Source: Caldilineaceae bacterium
GTDB taxonomy: Bacteria; Chloroflexota; Anaerolineae; Caldilineales; Caldilineaceae
Length of the DNA: 33,619 nt
Assembly (NCBI GenBank): GCA_026708085.1
Contig: JAPOVP010000126.1
Span: forward strand, 1 to 33,619
Reading direction: 5' to 3'
Both the position numbers and the translations under genes were made by a program. Shown here piece by piece: positions 31,423 to 33,619 of this stretch (the stretch's first letter is position 1; each line of letters begins with the position of its first letter). Below the pieces are notes generated by a model. That model did no database searches. It had not been told where the DNA came from and saw only the letters and a list, made by a program, of their open reading frames with translations.

Positions 31423-32663
31423 CTCCTTACTCCTCTTCTGACTGCCTGCCCAAGCCGGTAGCGGTTCCACGGTCGCAACCTGCTTTCACAAAAGAACCTG
31501 CTTTCACAAAAGAGAGGTCCGCCCGCGCAGTCCCTCGCGTGCACGGCCCGCAGACCGGTATGTCGTCTGTGCACAATGTCCAGCTGATTCCGATAAGGTA
31601 TGCTCTCCGGGCCTCGAACAACCATGGGCCCGCGGCGCCTCCCTCGTCGTCTGTGCCTCCCCGGCTCCCGACCGCCCTACGTTCCCCAGGACAATGCGTA
31701 TTCGATTGGACGGTTCCCCGGATACACGCCTGCGCGCACACAGAGCTGGCCAAAATGGTCTACCACTCTGGATGCTCTGAGTTACCCTTCTTGTCTACGG
31801 CGAATCCGTTCGCCTTGTTGACTTCAGCAGTTGCAATCGAGCATTGGGCCGCTGACCGGCGCGCCGGTCTTGTAACTGCGGCGAATAGCTTCGCATCCTC
31901 TTTCCCGGCAGCGCGGTCACATGCCATCGATCCCGGTGCCGCTTACTTTCCGCAGCAGGTGGCTTGGCCTCAGACTGGCTTCTCTCTGCAATCTGCAATC
32001 GCACTGCTCTGTGTCAGCAAACTGAGCAACGCCCACATTATATTTCCTCCGTATGTCATGCATGTGGAATTGACGTAAGGTTTTGTGTCAGTATCGTGGC
32101 AATATGCAATTGGCGGTGGGATAAGAGTCGTACAAGACAAGTGCGGTAGCGGTCTGCGGGCTACGAATTCCACTGTCGGTCCGACGACTGCCGGTCAGCG
32201 CTTGGGGCGGAATGAATGAAATTCCCGTCAGATTCCAGGACTTTTCGCCCGGGTAACGCAATGTAATCGCGCCACTCTTGCCTGTCTCTGTGCAATAGGG
32301 AATGCGCTGGACGGCAGAGAGCGGGTTCTCAACCCGAACGCAGATTCGCTGTTCCAGGAGAGGGTTGAGGCGCGCCGCGGGTTTCAGAATGGAACGAAGT
32401 AGCTCGCCGCAGGCCTGCTGCCAGCCGCTTCCGCCCCCGGCGCTCACTGTGTCACCATTCCTCAGCAGATTGACACGGTACTGCTATACCTGGGGGCAAA
32501 AAAGGCATAAATTTGACATCGGCTGAGGTGTATACTGAAGAAGCCGGTGGGCTGAGCCGGGAATCGCAGAGGAAAGGAGGCCGTTTCCAAAAAGGACCGG
32601 TGGTGGAAACGAACAGTTCGTGGAGACCGGAAGGGCTGACGCGCTACAGAGGCGAGGAGGACA
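31423..32663. other. Gene-poor region
   Basis: About 1.2 kb without a supported gene. It contains a perfect 18-bp tandem duplication (31477-31494 and 31495-31512; AACCTGCTTTCACAAAAG) and, near 32570-32610, an inverted repeat CGTTTCC/GGAAACG. The minus-strand open frame 32088-32447 has no ribosome-binding site and no motif. Confidence 0.5.
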
Positions 32664-32685
32664 ATGACGACCTGCGCCTGGAGTA

Positions 32686-32891
32686 TTGACGGTGCCTCAA
32701 ATTATCGAAGCGGGGCGGCAGCTCACGATTCTGGTAACCGACGACGGCGCCGGGATCGGTTCCGCCGATCTACCCCGCGTTGTGGACCGTTTCTACCCCG
32801 CCGACCGGTCTTGCAGCCGCCGGACAGGGGCGCAGGCCTGGGGCTGGCCATTACCCGTGCAGCTTTCTCTCTGCGGGAGATCCCCGAATAG
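32686..32891 (+). pseudogene. Histidine-kinase ATPase domain fragment, frameshifted
   Basis: One frame encodes RQLTILVTDDGAGIGSADLP followed by RVVDRFYPADRS, i.e. the G1 (DDGAGI) and F boxes of a HATPase_c domain. The G2 box GAGLGLAITRAAF then appears in another frame, so a frameshift lies at about 32825-32840. No H-box or sensor is upstream. It is the remnant of a two-component kinase. Confidence 0.65.
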
Positions 32892-32923
32892 ATGGAGTTC
32901 AACAGAGAGGCGTCCGGGATGAT

Positions 32924-33271
32924 ATGCCGGAGTACAGTTGGTCTGTGTCAATCGATGTCGACAACGACTGCGAAACAGGCGGACCGCTCGGAGATGAATA
33001 CAGTATGTCCGCCAGTCCCTTCGGCCATCCCTCGTTCAGCGACGCCGGTGTTCATCTGCCTATTGAAGAAGCTGTGCAGGTCGACACCTGGAGGATGGAC
33101 CCGCATGGCCTGGGGCGTGCCAGTATCGACGTATCGTCTGAAGAGAACACGATTACGCATGTCGGCGAGATTCCCGGCATCTCGTCAGAGTCGCAGCTTG
33201 AGTATGAGGCCTATGATTTTCTGCACGGTTGCGAGCGGGTGACTCGCCGGGTCCCCGTTGACGGCACATGA
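32924..33271 (+). CDS. Hypothetical acidic protein, 115 aa
   Basis: From ATG 32924 the frame encodes MPEYSWSVSIDVDNDCETGG, then DEYSMSASPFGHPSFSDAGV and LEYEAYDFLHGCERVTRRVP. Acidic, no transmembrane helix, no known motif, weak ribosome-binding site. It begins just after the kinase remnant. The alternation of polar and hydrophobic residues is compatible with a small beta-rich domain. It could be a gene fragment. Confidence 0.35.
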   Translation: MPEYSWSVSIDVDNDCETGGPLGDEYSMSASPFGHPSFSDAGVHLPIEEAVQVDTWRMDPHGLGRASIDVSSEENTITHVGEIPGISSESQLEYEAYDFLHGCERVTRRVPVDGT

Positions 33272-33298
33272 ATGTTTTCCCCATCCCCCTCACCTGAC

Positions 33299-33567
33299 CG
33301 GTAGGGGCAGGCCTTGTGCCTGCCCTCTGTGGGCTCTCTCTTTGTTCCTTGACAACCCCCTTCAAGGACCCTCTGGCTGACTTCGGCACCGTTGGCTGCA
33401 CATGTTGCCGGGGCATCATGAACACGCTGGCTGGACATCGGTTACTCCCATTTTGGGATGGGCCCATTGCGGCCGGATTGGAACCGTCAACCTTTGGCTG
33501 ACCGTTCATCTATGCGGAGACAGGCTTTTCTGGATAGGATCCCCCCGTGTTCCTGGGAGAACGCACA
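33299..33567. other. Intergenic with a REP-like element
   Basis: GTAGGGGCAGGCCTTGTGCC (33300-33319) followed by TGCCC is a diverged hairpin copy of the 14.8-kb element. No supported gene in the rest. Confidence 0.55.
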
Positions 33568-33619
33568 ATGAAGATCAAGAACTGCGCCCGATTTCTTCTT
33601 GTTGTCTTTTTGCTGGCCG
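33568..33619 (+). CDS. N-terminus of an exported protein, cut by window end
   Basis: ATG 33568 preceded by GGGAG encodes MKIKNCARFLLVVFLLA, a typical Sec signal-peptide start: positive n-region and hydrophobic core. The rest lies beyond the window, so function is unknown. Confidence 0.6.
   Translation, partial: MKIKNCARFLLVVFLLA

Noticed and set aside
32088..32447. 119-aa minus-strand open frame
   Set aside because: No ribosome-binding site, no recognised pattern; region looks decayed.
32500..32540. TTGACA...TATACT as a promoter for the kinase remnant
   Set aside because: Spacer is only 12 bp, too short for a sigma70 promoter.

Overview
The window looks like a chromosome segment of a GC-rich bacterium, most plausibly a Chloroflexota (Caldilineales/Anaerolineae-like) lineage. 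This is an inference from the gene families, the abundance of hairpin-forming 'GTAGGGGCACCCC...' intergenic repeats, CACTAAC-type heptamer tracts and 'TTCGCG' repeats, and a GAAC-N4-GTTC (Gram-positive type) SOS box. No rRNA or marker gene is present to settle it.

Region 1 (1-5079) is a nested mobile element. A 4,737-bp IS1595/ISXO2-type transposon (56-4792) has 35-bp terminal inverted repeats (33/35 matching) and a perfect 8-bp target duplication (48-55 = 4793-4800). It is inserted in frame into an ISKra4-like transposase gene. Besides the transposase it carries cargo: two tandem tRNA-Gly(GCC) genes with their own promoter, a membrane-protein/Zn-ribbon operon behind a structured leader, a 44-aa basic protein directly downstream of the transposase, and five small unknown ORFs. 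The tRNA cargo is the most unusual item in the window.

Region 2 (5080-14783) starts with a small unknown gene and a broken partner. It continues with a carbohydrate-uptake locus: two tandemly duplicated TAT/lipoprotein solute-binding proteins, each with its own promoter, leader and 3' hairpin; two CUT1-type permeases; a DUF624/YesL-like membrane protein; and a GH116 (beta-glucosidase/glucosylceramidase-like) enzyme. No ABC ATPase is encoded here.

Region 3 (14784-20561) holds REP-like repeats, a Doc/Fic-like toxin with its antitoxin, a glutamine-synthetase-family enzyme, and a single polypeptide that fuses a GAF-PAS histidine kinase to a REC-winged-helix response regulator.

Region 4 (20562-23001) is largely gene-poor. 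It contains a small membrane-anchored protein and a toxin-antitoxin remnant in which the toxin is truncated and the antitoxin intact.

Region 5 (23150-29600), all on the minus strand, is an SOS mutagenesis cluster: imuB behind a consensus promoter whose spacer holds a LexA-type box, a four-helix-bundle (S23-type) gene, dnaE2/imuC, and a second four-helix-bundle gene. Three stop codons here are followed at once by the same ACTGCAGT motif plus heptamer repeats.

Region 6 (29600-33619) is decayed and gene-poor. It has a small membrane protein, a probable DNA-binding protein, two pseudogenes (a winged-helix-like ORF with an amber codon, and a frameshifted kinase ATPase domain), and the first codons of a secreted protein cut by the window end.
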